Source of the DNA: Rhynchopus sp. YZ270_cl-10
Lineage: Eukaryota; Euglenozoa; Diplonemea; Diplonemida; Diplonemidae
Length of the DNA stretch: 64,000 nt
Direction: 5' to 3'
NCBI GenBank assembly: GCA_964035575.1
Contig: OZ037915.1
Span: 558,001-622,000 of the forward strand
Part shown: positions 43,262-54,372 of the stretch, piece by piece
How positions within the stretch are numbered: position 1 is the stretch's first letter
Layout: every line of letters begins with the position of its first letter
Notes under the pieces: model-generated
Told to the model about the DNA's origin: nothing
Seen by the model: only the letters and a program-made list of their open reading frames with translations
Databases searched by the model: none
Program-made: the position numbers and the translations under genes

Positions 43262-43770
43262 AGGTAAGGGATACGTGGAACACATATCCTCATTGTCGTA
43301 GCTCAAACTCGGAGGTCTTTCTTTCTTGTGCGCAGCTGAGGAGCATCCAAAGATATGCAGCACGACGTACCATGACTGAAACTATTTACTGATAAAGCTA
43401 CTGGTCTATCGTTAAAGTAAAACTGACTGGCAGTGCCAGTAAAATGACACCAACAGAGTGCAGGCCAATAAGCTAAAAGGAGGGATGTGCGGGTGTGGTG
43501 TGCAAGAAACAGCAAACAGTCACAAGGGGAGAGCTCTTTTGTTTTGTTTTTGAAGCTTTGGTGCATCAGCACTGCACTTAAGCAGCGCCTGCATGATACC
43601 CCACACCGGCAGGGAAGTGGTTGAAACACACTGCTTTGACACAACATCAAAAAAGGGGTACGGGGGCACACTGTCACAAACAGGAAGATATCAAACGAAA
43701 CATTGCCAGTGAAAGGCAATAGTATTCCCGCCCCAGCCTTCCGCTCAATATCCTCACTATCGTTTCCCAC
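43262..43770 (-). repeat. Conserved LRR upstream block, copy U2
   Basis: Matches U1 over most of its length. The part after CAATATCCTCACTATCGTTT differs from U1 and instead agrees with U4 up to TCGGTTTTCTTTA, where U4 has a TIR element inserted. Confidence 0.8.
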
Positions 43771-43920
43771 TCCATTCGGTTTTCTTTACTTTGGGAAGGC
43801 TCGTTTTTCCATTTAATGTTACAAAGTAACAATAAAAGGGGGGGGGGGGGGGGTGCAGGCCTCTGGGTAATTTTTCGGCCGATGTTGGCCTTGGGGGGTG
43901 GGTGGTACCCCCCCCCCCCC

Positions 43921-44325
43921 CCCCCCCACCTCTGTACACAGTTATACAGGGGGTGGGCCGAAGAAAAATTTTTCCGACCAATTTTTGCCCACAAAAAATC
44001 GAAAAAAAAAAATTTTTTTTTCGATTCTCCTGTGTCTGTGTGTGCTGTGATGGGGTCATTTCGCGCTCAGAAATGAGTATTTTTGACCCAAAATACATGT
44101 GTCAGTTTTTACACGATTTTTGAAATTTTCAGTCCAAAACTGACACATGTATTTTGGGTCAAAAATACTCATTTTTGAGCGCGAAATGACCCCATCACAG
44201 CACGCACAGACACAGGAGAATCGAAAAAAAAAATTTTTTTTTTCGATTTTTTGTGGGCAAAAATTGGTCGGAAAAATTTTTCTTCGGCCCAGCCCCTGTA
44301 CAACCGTGTACAGAGGGGGGGGGGG
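43921..44325. repeat. Fold-back (F) inverted repeat, arms about 190 bp
   Basis: Left arm 43,921-44,109 and right arm 44,136-44,325 are near-perfect reverse complements around a 26-base spacer; landmarks are TCTGTACAC and GTGTACAGA at the ends and GACACATGTATTTTGGGTCA near the centre. One arm alone, diverged, is found at about 30,240-30,375. Confidence 0.85.
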
Positions 44326-44562
44326 GGGTAGAGGGTCGCATTGGCTAACGTTTTTATGTAATTTTTATTATTTTTTCGCTGGTGGACCATTTCAGTGGTG
44401 ACCCACACCCTGTGCCACCCCAAAAATGGGTTTCCGGGGGTTTTTGGGGGGTTTTGCGGCAAAAAACGTGAAAAAACGTAAAAAAATGCGTTTTTATTGG
44501 TGTTTTCATGATTTTGTACTGTATACAGCCTATGATTGGAGGAATTTGACATATTTGACTAA

Positions 44563-45540
44563 ATAATTCAAACCAAGATCGGTTCGAAGGGTCCAAAAGG
44601 GTGCAGCTCGTCGAAATCAGGCCCACAGGACCCCCAGGAGTACGATTTCCACCGGAGAGTGACCCCAAGAGGCCTCTGGCATCCCTAATTTGGCATTTTC
44701 TGCCTCCCCCCACAGCCGTGCATTTCGAGCCCCAGCTGAAGCACTTCATCAGGACACGCCATACACACGCCCCTGATCTGCTCCCCATCCACGAACCTCC
44801 TCACGAACTCAGCAGCATCCTCAGACGCTTTTTGTGAGGGGGAGGTCGTTTTTTTATTTGTTACGCCTGGCAGGGTAGGAGAAGGTGGGCAGTGAGGGGG
44901 GAGGGGTGAGGGGGGTGTTTGAGGCGCATACGCACGGGTTCAGGGGGTCATGTTCAACTCAATATTTCAAACCAAGATCGGTTCGAAGGGTCCAAAAGGG
45001 TGCAGCTGGCCGAAATCAGGCCCACAGGACCCCCAGGAGTACGATTTCCACAGGAGAGTGACCCCAAGAGGCCTCTGGCGGCCCTAAATTGGCATTTTTT
45101 AGCCCAAAACCGCCCCTGCCCCCCCATCTGGGGGGGAGGGCAATTTTTCACTCCTTTTCCCCATTTCTAGTGCTTCTAAGTCCTCCAAAGGATAAAAAAC
45201 CGGTTCCATTGGGTCCGCAGACCATTTTTGGGGGGGGTATGTACCCAAATTTGCATCATACCCTACTTTATGTGATGGCCAGGGGAAAAGTCCTGGACTG
45301 GACAAGGGGTGGACAAGGGGTGGACAAGCACTTTTTTTGACTCAAAAACTCAAAAAAAATCATTTGTAAGTGGTACAGAAGCCTGTTGGTCGTTGAAATC
45401 AGGTCCACAGGACCCCTGGGACCCGATTTGCACCGGAGAGTCACCAAAATAGACCTCTGGTGATCCAAAAAAATCAATTTTTTTGCTAAAAAACCACTTT
45501 TGCCCATTTTGGGGTAAAAGTCCATTTTTCACTAATTTTC
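44563..45540. repeat. Three direct repeats G1-G3, spacing about 400 bp
   Basis: Units at 44,563-44,716, 44,957-45,110 and a diverged one at 45,375-45,540. The shared core is CCACAGGACCCCCAGGAGTA ... GAGAGTGACCCCAAGAGGCC; G1 and G2 are over 90 percent alike by eye. Confidence 0.75.
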
Positions 45541-45904
45541 CCCATTTTGGGTATTTCTGAGCCCACCAAAGTGTAAAAAAATGGTTTCATTGGATCCTCC
45601 GAACATTTTTGGGGTGGGTATGTGTCTAGTTTTCCACGGGAAACGAGTATCTATGTCACAAAAAATTTTTATTTCACTTTTTGTGAGGACAATGCGACCC
45701 CCTAGGGGGGGGGGTAAAAATACCCCTTGTCCTTTTTCGTCCTCTACGTCTTTTTCGTCTTTTTCGTCCTTTTTCGATCCGGGAAAAAGGACGAAAAAGG
45801 ACGGTGGTGTAAGGTGTACAGGAAAATCACCAGGAAAATCACCGGTTCACCCGAAAAAAAAAAATCCCCCCAAATAATATTTTCTTGGGAAAAAGTCGAA
45901 TCCC

Positions 45905-46320
45905 TTGTATTAGGCGAAATGTTTTGAAAACATGCCACCTATCCACAACCAGCTTCCCGCTCTCCAGAAGTGCGGGGATCTCAGTTTTTGGGAGAGGTTC
46001 CCGTTTGTGCAGAAGTGCTCTACGACAGAAGACATCAGGTACATGGAACAAGACTCCGCGAGGATTGTCCACATTCTTCCAATGTTCTGGGCTTTGAAAC
46101 AGGTGTTCAATACCTGACCTGCACCTGAAGGGGAAGTTGCTGGGCACAAAAAATGCAAGAAGTCCGGAGATGAACGAGAGAAGTACAACCTGGAAACCGG
46201 CCGCTGTGTTCTTGCCACCATCTTGTCCCCTACCTGCTACACCCTGATAAATAAGGCAAGGTCCCTCGTGGGGTTTTGGAAAGTGCCTTGAGGCTTTCAA
46301 TCCAAAGACGCTCATGGATC
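45905..46320 (-). pseudogene. Possible DNA-transposase scrap
   Basis: Minus-strand frame contains ESGKLVVDRWHVFKTF, which resembles the 'DRFHxxxH' segment of KDZ/Zisupton-like transposases. The rest is short and unplaced, with no catalytic triad recovered. Treat as a weak hint only. Confidence 0.2.
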
Positions 46321-46563
46321 AGGCAGAAAAAGCAGTGGAGTGTTTTATTACTTTTTGTAAACTTAAAAACGCAGGTGTCAACTATCAGTGGGTTGTGAGA
46401 CGATTCTTTGTACCAGGAACGTGAGGAGTAACTTAGTCACTGTACATTATTACCAATGTCCCTTTTCGTCCTTTTTTGTCCTTTTTCGTCCTTTTTCGTC
46501 CTTTTTCGTCCTTTTTGAAAAATCGTAGAGGACAGGGGGGTTCTTAGGGGGGGGGGGGGGGGG

Positions 46564-47753
46564 TAGGTGGGGGCAAAACCCCTATTTTTTTGAGGCATTT
46601 TGACTTTTTTGGACTTCCGCGCAAAGTACGTACAAACCACCCCTCATACCCACCCAGAAATGGGTCAGAAACACCCTGTGACCCGAAAATCCATGCTAAG
46701 GGCGACTCAGAATATGAAAAAATGCAAAAAAATAGTGAAAAAGTGGCCTTTTGACGGTTTTGGCCATGTTGGGTAAAATGGCCATTTTTGGACAAAAAAA
46801 TCAAAAAAACAGCAAAATTTCGACGTCATGACAGCTGCTTGGGCACAAACCTACCCCAGGGAGGTCCTGTGAGTCCATTCCGACCTGTTTTGGACACTTT
46901 AGGTACTTTTTTTGGCCGTTTTTTGGTGTTTTTAGGTCAAAAAATACCCTGGACTTTACCCTGGACGTCCCTGGGCCGCGACTTGCGCCCTGCTTTTGGA
47001 CCCACTCTGGGCCAAAAAATGGGTGAAAACCCCCGAAAAAGCACTCCGGGAACCCAGATAGTTCCAAATATCCACCAGAAACCCACCCAAACACCTCAAA
47101 AACATGCCAGAAAAATATTTTTAAAAACACACTTTTTCAAATAAGTCATTATGGAACCTGCCCAGATGAACTTTTTGAAAAAAGTGTGTTTTTGAAAATA
47201 TTTTTCTGGCATGTTTTTGAGGTGTTTGGGTGGGTTTCTGGTGGATATTTGGAACTATCTGGGTTCCCGGAGTGCTTTTTCGGGGGTTTTCACCCATTTT
47301 TTGGCCCAGAGTGGGTCCAAAAGCAGGGCGCAAGTCGCGGCCCAGGGACGTCCAGGGTAAAGTCCAGGGTATTTTTTGACCTAAAAACACCAAAAAACGG
47401 CCAAAAAAAGTACCTAAAGTGTCCAAAACAGGTCGGAATGGACTCACAGGACCTCCCTGGGGTAGGTTTGTGCCCAAGCAGCTGTCATGACGTCGAAATT
47501 TTGCTGTTTTTTTGATTTTTTTGTCCAAAAATGGCCATTTTACCCAACATGGCCAAAACCGTCAAAAGGCCACTTTTTCACTATTTTTTTGCATTTTTTC
47601 ATATTCTGAGTCGCCCTTAGCATGGATTTTCGGGTCACAGGGTGTTTCTGACCCATTTCTGGGTGGGTATGAGGGGTGGTTTGTGGGTACTTTGCGCGGA
47701 AGTCCAAAAAAGTCAAAATGCCTCACCCGTCCTGAAGGTTTTGCCCCCACCTA
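46564..47753. repeat. Long near-perfect inverted repeat, arms about 577 bp, 34-bp spacer
   Basis: Left arm 46,564-47,140 and right arm 47,175-47,753 are almost identical as reverse complements, so both strands encode the same meaningless peptides. Arms are T/A- and G/C-run rich (for example GTCGAAATTTTGCTGTTTTT in the right arm). They end in TAGGTGGGGG and CCCCCACCTA beside G homopolymers. Very recent or maintained by conversion. Confidence 0.9.
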
Positions 47754-48537
47754 GGGGGGGGGGGGGGGGGACCCACCACCCCTAATCCGTGTTGGCCTGC
47801 CTACCCCCCCAGTTAGGCTGAGGCCTGGGGGGGTGGGTCAGGCCAAAATCCGGGAAAAAACTTTTTTCTTGTAACAATGGCGGGAAAAAGTGTTTTTCTG
47901 CCTAAGGTTGGGGGGGGGGTCCCGATCGAAACACGACGGACTAGTTATGACCATGACAGGTGATCTTACTAGTAAAATGACAGGTGAAAATTTTTGACAG
48001 GTGGTACCTGTCATTTTGACAGGTACCACCTGTCAAAATACAGGCACCAGGTACCCAGGTGCCCAGGTACCCAGGTACCCCCAATGACATAACGAAGTAT
48101 CGCTTGAAAGTACCGTTCAATAACCTTTCTTGGGTGTGCATGAAGTAGGACACAAGGTATATCAAACGATAAATCAATCAGATAAACGTTACATCATCGG
48201 AAAATTGTTGGCACCGCCGCCCTGTCTTCGTATTTATTACGTCGACAGGCCAAACAGCGTTGGGCTCAGAAGAAGCAGTGCAAAACACTGGGGATCAACA
48301 TGAGAACCAACTCCCAACAACACAGGCTACCAAAGTAGCAGGTGGGGTGTTGCGGGTGTTTGGGGTGAAAGAAAATCGATTTTGGTAAGTTCCAGCAGAA
48401 AATTCTTAAGTTTGCACTAGTCGAGAGAGGCTTACCCGCTGCAGTGAAGCAGTGCACCCATTTAAGGATGGAGAAGCGTGACACGCACATACAAGTATGT
48501 ACGTTACTTCAACAAAGGCTGAATTCTGGTAATTCTA

Positions 48538-49368
48538 CAGGGGGCGGGCCGAATACAAGGGGTGCCCCTTATATTTGGCGTGCCAAATCGGTAAAAATGG
48601 GCCAAAATCCCCTCTCCCTCGGGGTGGCTTTTTCAGGAGGCGGGTAAGGACTCGAGGCCGGAACCCTCGTTTTTCGGCGTTTCCGAAATCCGTCCGGCAA
48701 GTGGTGGGGTCATTTCGAAAAAATGGACCAATTTTTAGGTGTTTAAATTTTCCCCCATTTTTGGCCCTAACACACAGCTTTACCCGTTTTCACTCGGTTT
48801 GTACACATTTTCAGGCCATGTTTGACCTGAAAAGCCAGTTCATACGGGCACCAGACAGTTGTACGGGTGTTAGTGATCCCCGCGAAGCCATCCGCGAACT
48901 ACGTGTAGGCAGTGAAGCTGCTCAGTACGCACATTCCATTTGCAACCGAAAGAGTGTGCCTTTGTACACCTACTGGTAAAAGACAAGCATCTGCCACTAT
49001 CTGTGAATTTACCAAAAGCCCCAGCCCCAGGCCACTACATCTCCTCACTAAAGCAGATAGGTCTATTCTCTTGAACTCCCCTCTTCGTATCGTATGAAAC
49101 GAAAATAGCAAGTGCAGCGAGTGGGTAAGGAAATCGCCCGCCGCAGGCGGGTTTTTTTGAAGTAACACTCAAATTTTGCACCTACTTTCTTCCCAACTGA
49201 CGATTGACACTGGCGGGCAGAGTCAAAAATGGGTTCCCAGAACAGCAAAAGGGGGTGCCCCTTATATTTAGCGGGCACCCCGCGAAAATTTCCCAAACCC
49301 TAGGTGCCCCTTGTATTTGGCATGCCCTTTGTATTTGGCCTGCCCCTTATATTCGGCCCCCCCCCCTG
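48538..49368. mobile_element. Nested TIR element flanked by TA, 831 bp
   Basis: Ends CAGGGGGCGGGCCGAATA and TATTCGGCCCCCCCCCCTG, with TA at 48,536-48,537 and 49,369-49,370. Subterminal GTGCCCCTTATATTTGGC-like words face each other. The host site itself is bracketed by GGCTGAATTC and GAATTCAGCC. No coding sequence. Confidence 0.7.
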
Positions 49369-49861
49369 TAAGGGATGTGAATTCAGCCACCACGCAGGTA
49401 GTGTTTTAAGGTTCCTCGCTTTGTTCTGCACAGCGGGCTTATGATACAAAGGAGTTGCCCCCGCTCTCTTTCGCGCAAACTTAAGAAAATTCTGAAGTAA
49501 CTACAACCTGGCGTGCGGGTACAGATGCATTGCTTTGTTCTTTCCTCAAAGTCATGTGTGATCTCTCGGGTCTGTACTAAAGTCGGTGTTTAGATAAGCA
49601 TCCACTTGACTCGTTCTAACAACCGTTGAAATCTAGAACAAAACAACACACTGCCCCTTCTCACACCAAGCCGCCATGCTTCAAGAGCATGCCCTGGGCA
49701 AAAATTACTGTGACAAAAATTGGTTTCTGGGGGAACGCAATATTTTCTTGTGCCTAGTCCTCCGCAAGCAGAGGACAGACTTTCCGGATCCCGAAGTCGA
49801 ATTTCTTGCACTAGCTATGCTCCCTGGGTTAAATGGCTATAGCAGTGACTGACTAAGAGTT

Positions 49862-50318
49862 TCATAATAATTGGGTGGTCTCGGTCGCCACCTGATTTTG
49901 AAATATTTGCACCAGCTCGTCCGTCGGCACTGCTTCGCTGTCACAATGAAGGGTCGTCGGTTCGGGTACCTGTTAAGAGAAATTGAGGACAAAAGTGACG
50001 TTACTAACAAAAAAAAAGAAGTTGAGTCAATGACTTGAAATACAAAACCCTCTCGTGAACAGTGTACCTTGGTACATGACCGGCTGTACCGGGGCGGACA
50101 CCCAACAAGAGATAGATAGAGGAGCACAAATCTTGGTAGTCGCTAATTTGGGCGGGAAAAAATAGCTTCAATTTACATCCGGAGACGAGACGTACATCCA
50201 GAGCGGGACAATGTCGAAAAGGGGGAGCGGGGGTGGTGAAAACCGGGGGTTAAAAACATACCTCGCACTCGGTCCACTCTCCAGGTACGAGAACATCATT
50301 GGACGTACAAACCCACCA
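49862..50318 (-). CDS. Two orphan exons of an unidentified gene, 5' part not found
   Basis: The last exon is 49,862-49,969 (VPEPTTLHCDSEAVPTDELV ... TTQLL then stop). It joins in phase 0 to an exon ending at 50,262 (GTATGT donor, TTAACAG acceptor). The upstream exon may start at 50,318 after CTGACGCAG, giving WWVCTSNDVLVPGEWTECE; this left edge is uncertain. The GEWTEC string faintly recalls thrombospondin type-1 repeats but is too short to call. The intron holds repeat B7, as in bona fide genes. It lies inside the 4.2 kb TIR element, so it could be captured host sequence or a gene split by insertions. Confidence 0.5.
50030..50095 (-). repeat. Repeat family B, copy B7 (intron of orphan exons, long form)
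   Basis: AATGACTTGAAATACAAAAC then CCTCTCGTGAACAGTGTACC, then TTGGTACATGACCGGCTGTA ending CCGGGG. Nearly the same as B4. Confidence 0.8.
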
Positions 50319-52235
50319 CTGCGTCAGTAAATAGCTATTTCCCTCCCTCCCGCCAGGTTCGAGGGAGCACTTGAGGGAGGACAAAAAATGCCTGGTTCGC
50401 GCAGGTAGTTTTCTTACGGGAAAAATCTGGGGGGCCGGGCGGGGCCGTGTTGCTGAGAATAACTCGCACTCTGCCCGGTGTGAACAAGCCCACACCAAAG
50501 CAATGGCTGTACAAGTCGATTTTTGCAGGGGTGGGCGGGCACCCGGGCTTTTTCCATTTTTTTGGATCGGGCACCAGGTTTTTTATAAGGATTTCAGGTG
50601 ATTTTTGGATTTTTCTGAGAACACGCTGCCCCCCTGCCGAAACATGTTCTCGTTTTTCCCTTTTGGGGGGATTTTTGGCCTTTTTCGGGTTTTCCGAGCA
50701 TCTCCGCAAACTTTTACCCTCACTGTAACGGGGTCATTTTGAAAAAAATGGACAAGTTCTTGGCTGATACACGTTTTGGTCGAGTTACTTAGCGGGGTTA
50801 AATTGAACTACGATTCTGGACCCACTGTAACGTGAACCGCCCCCTCGAAATTCAAGAAGGGGTCCCAAACCCGGGCGCGCTACGTGCGGCGCCGCAGGCG
50901 AAAAAAAATTAGGGTACATTGTAAAAAATGCAGCGGGATTTTTGATGAAGAATAGTGATTTTGTGCATAAAAGGTAAATACGTCCCGAGCCCGGCGCGCG
51001 TAGCGCGCCGGAAGTTCTGGGCCTCCGGCGGAGAAACTAGAATTCCTGGCCTAAAAAGGGTCCGAGCTTTCGCACGGTGGTGGGTGGGGTGGATCTTTAT
51101 GATATTCAAAGAGATGCAGAAGCTCTGCGGACACCTCCTCACTGAGGTACTCGCGGGATGGTTCTTGGCATGCAAGAGTGCATCAAGGGGTTCGTCGACA
51201 ACTTGTGAGCGGAGACGTGTCTTCACCAACTTCAATCACGAAAATTCCCGCTCATCTTCGCAAGACGAAACAGGGGGTCAGAAGGCGAGTCGCACAAACT
51301 CGCATTATCCCGTACTCCTTCTTCAGTTGCGTCTTCATCTCCTCTCTGCTTGTCCCCGGCTTCGCCGGATCCACCAGGAGCTTCTCCCCACTCCTTGTCA
51401 TCTCCGAGGTCGGGTTGCAACGGAAGGAAATAGTCGGCAGATGGCTCGGGCGAGGAGGCTGGGAGGAAGATGAAAGAGGTGGGCGGCCCTTCGGGCCCCA
51501 CCCCACCTCTTCAATTTTTTTATTTGTATTTTTATTTTTTTCCAATGAAGAATTCTTCATCGGATTCTTCAGCGCGGAAAGACTGATTATGGCTTAGTAC
51601 CGCACTCCCGTGTATTTGGTGCACCCAGATGGTCAAACACCCGATTTTTGCGTTTTTTTTTGCATTTTTTTGCATTTTTTCGCCCAGTATTGAGGACGTG
51701 TGGGGGTGAGGACCACCGAGGGCAATTTTGTGAATTTTTTTGGGGTCAAAAATTGACTTGTCTTTCGTAAATCCCACGAAAAATCGGGTGCGCAAAATCG
51801 CGTTATAGACCCCCATAGATGCTCAAAAGTGTCAAATTTTGCTTTTAATGGCCTCAAATCGTCGAAATTCGCCCTAAAAGGGGGCAAAAAAAAAATTCGA
51901 GAGTCCCTTTCCCTGGGAGGCAATAGCCACCGGCAAAAACACCTGTCATATGACAGGTGGTACCTGTCATTTTGACAGGTACCACCTGTCATTTGACAGG
52001 TACCACCTGTCATTTTACAGGTACCACCTGTCATATTACTAGTAATATTCAATTATCACCTGTCATATTTATAACTAGTAACACCACCTGTCATATCACC
52101 TGTCATGGCCATAACTAGTCCGTCGTGAATCCGAGGAAAAAATTTTTTTGTTGTAACAATGGCGGGAAAAAAGTGACTTTTTCCCTGTGGTAACAAAAAT
52201 TTTCTGCTCGCTGCGCTCGAAGAGGTACCGTACCC

Positions 52236-52382
52236 CTTAATTTTTTTTTGCCTGCGGCGCCATTTTTCTTTTTTGCTCCGCAAAAAAGGGTTTGTTGAGT
52301 GACTGTGTGGTGTAAACCAGCATTTTTACACCGTACCCTATTTTTTTCCCGCCTGCGGCGCCATTTATATTTTTCGTAAGTT
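52236..52382 (+). repeat. Repeat family E, copy E3
   Basis: GCCTGCGGCGCCATTTTT to GCCTGCGGCGCCATTTATAT with GCATTTTTACACCGTACCC between; same orientation as E2. Starts about 110 bases right of the 4.2 kb element. Confidence 0.7.
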
Positions 52383-53728
52383 TAGGGAACGTAAGGTGCA
52401 AGATCAAGCTCCGTAATAAGGGATTATATTCCTGGTGTGATGCAGGGGGTACAGACAACCCGCGGGAGAACCACGGGGGAACCACGGAGAGCTGCTAGAC
52501 GGTGTATGTTTTTTGTTTCCTAACACGTAGTGTATTAAGAAACTAGACAAACAGAAAGCCAACGTTCAGATCTTGTATAACAGTATTTCCCCTTGAATCC
52601 TATTTCACCTTGCGCCAAACAGATTTTTACCCCTATTTGGCTGCGTTCAACGAAAAACACTGATATTGGTGCTCCTGATATAAAAATACCAAGTACGCAA
52701 AATGGGGTTATCATGAGTACCAGTTATATTTTTATTGTTATCAAGATCATACCAAACAAACTAGAAGGAAAACCACACGAATGAGGGACGGAGAGATTTT
52801 GGGACGGGGTTATTTACAGGGTATTATTACGGGGCTACACCCGACTGACCCCTGGTGGCATCTCCTGCCAACTTCATTGCATGTATCAGAATGCTTCTGT
52901 GCGTGAGCATGTGTTGACGCATGGTCCACAGCTTCCGACACTCGCACATACTCCCCCCAGTCTCCTGTTTGCTGTCGCACATTCTATCACGTACTCCTCC
53001 ATGTCCACGGTGGCACGCTGGCGGCCTCACTAAACTCATTTTTTTTTCAAACACCCCTCTACCTGAATCTGTTGCATTTTCGGTTGCAAAATGCAACTTG
53101 CCCAAATTGCAAGGGTATTCTGCAAGGGGAAATTCTGTCACAAGGAGAAAATGACCACAAATTTGACTGAGAGAGGTCACCACGGGTTTGGATTGGTTGA
53201 AATGTGCCAAAAAAGGCATTTTCACGCGAAAAAAATAAACGGCGAGGGGAAAATACGTGAGTGAAAAAAATGGACTGCGAGTTTGGTTGTTTCAACAGCA
53301 AAATGGGGGCTGTCCCCCCCAAAGATGCCCGCTGCCACAAGAAGCTGCATATCTCTGAGATACCTGGTATTTCTGCTTGCACCACTCTTCGAATCTGCGG
53401 AACTCTCGACGTAGTTCTCTGAGTGGCAATGGAAGACATGTGCTTCTGGAAGTTCATGCTCTCGACGAAGTGGGTCAGGATGCGATGCCACCTGTGCACA
53501 ACTTCGTACAGCTTCGTGTACCCGCTAAGAGAAGCACCGCGATCGAAGTACGCGATGCAAAAGCGCTCTTGTGTAAAAGTCGAGCCGTGGGAGGATTCCT
53601 CGGTCAAGTTGCTGTAATAGCAACTATATAATCCATTACCGCCTTGAAGGCTTTCCCAGTTTGGGTGTTTGTGACACCCGCGTGCAGGTGATGACTAGTG
53701 AAAATTTTTGACAGGTGTCACCACCCAG

Positions 53729-53915
53729 GTACCCAATGACATAACGAAGCATCGCTTGAAAGTACCGTTCAAAATACCTTGCTTGGGTGTGCATGAAGTA
53801 GCACACACAAGGTATATCAAACGATAAATCAATCAGATAAAACGTTACATCATTGGAAAATTGTTGGCACCGCCCCCCTGTCTTCGTATTTATTACGTCG
53901 ACAGGCCAAACAGCA
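53729..53915 (+). repeat. Direct repeat of 48,075-48,258
   Basis: About 180 bases, starting CCCAATGACATAACGAAGCA and ending TTACGTCGACAGGCCAAACA, match 48,075-48,258 at roughly 95 percent by eye. Left of both is GAAAATTTTTGACAGGTG. Past the right border the sequences differ; this copy runs into the 5-bp satellite. Confidence 0.85.
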
Positions 53916-54161
53916 CTGTACTGTACTGTACTGTACTGTACTGTACTGTACTGTACTGTACTGTACTGTACTGTACTGTACTGTACTGTACTGTACTGTA
54001 CTGTACTGTACTGTACTGTACTGTACTGTACTGTACTGTACTGTACTGTACTGTACTGTACTGTACTGTACTGTACTGTACTGTACTGTACTGTACTGTA
54101 CTGTACTGTACTGTACTGTACTGTACTGTACTGTACTGTACTGTACTGTACTGTACTGTAT
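53916..54161. repeat. (CTGTA)n satellite, about 49 units
   Basis: Pure 5-bp tandem array of CTGTA. It keeps several frames open on both strands, which are not genes. Not a known telomere repeat. Confidence 0.95.
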
Positions 54162-54372
54162 AAAACGAGAACTTGTCCATTTCGTCAAATTGACCCCACC
54201 ACTGGCCGGACGGATTCCGGAAATGCAAATGCCGGCTAAAAATTTCATCATCACCCGGTGTATGCCCACTGTAACAATAAATGCCAATTCGGAAAAACAG
54301 TTTTTCCGTGTAACAAAGGGGGGGGGGGGGGTAGCAGGCCTCTGGGTAATTTTTCGGCCGATGTTGGCCTTG

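Larger units (their letters stand above)
43201..49861. other. 6.7 kb transposon- and palindrome-rich region
   Basis: Begins with U block copy U2, then an element with C/G homopolymers and a fold-back repeat (43,780-44,330), three diverged direct repeats G1-G3, GTCCTTTTTC low-complexity tracts (45,727-45,800; 46,455-46,515), a possible transposase scrap (45,905-46,320), a 1.2 kb inverted repeat (46,564-47,753) and the left part of a 4.2 kb TIR element. No intact gene found. Confidence 0.6.
47932..52127. mobile_element. 4.2 kb element with CACGACGG terminal inverted repeats
   Basis: Left end CACGACGGACTAGTTATGAC and right end TAACTAGTCCGTCGTG are mirrored over about 33 bases, followed by arrays of ACAGGT/ACCTGT words on both sides. 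AA flanks both borders (47,930-47,931; 52,128-52,129), a 2-bp duplication. Inside are a nested TA-flanked element (48,538-49,368), a 180-bp segment duplicated at 53.7 kb, two host-like exons (49,862-50,318), an E-repeat word and a core shared with the 5.4 kb MITE. No transposase recognised. It may be one element with captured DNA or two ends bracketing unrelated DNA. Confidence 0.6.

Noticed and set aside
44945-45005. GATCGGTTCGAAGGGTCC resembling a tRNA B box
   Set aside because: No cloverleaf can be formed around it, and it is part of direct repeats G1/G2. No tRNA, rRNA or snRNA gene was identified anywhere in the window.
46788-47528. Identical 109-135 residue frames on both strands
   Set aside because: Produced by the long inverted repeat; low-complexity peptides without any recognisable domain.
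53853-54287. Open frames of more than 100 residues on both strands across the CTGTA array, and likewise at 62,090-62,595
   Set aside because: Simple 5- and 7-bp satellites lacking stop words keep frames open; no biased coding sequence beyond the repeat.
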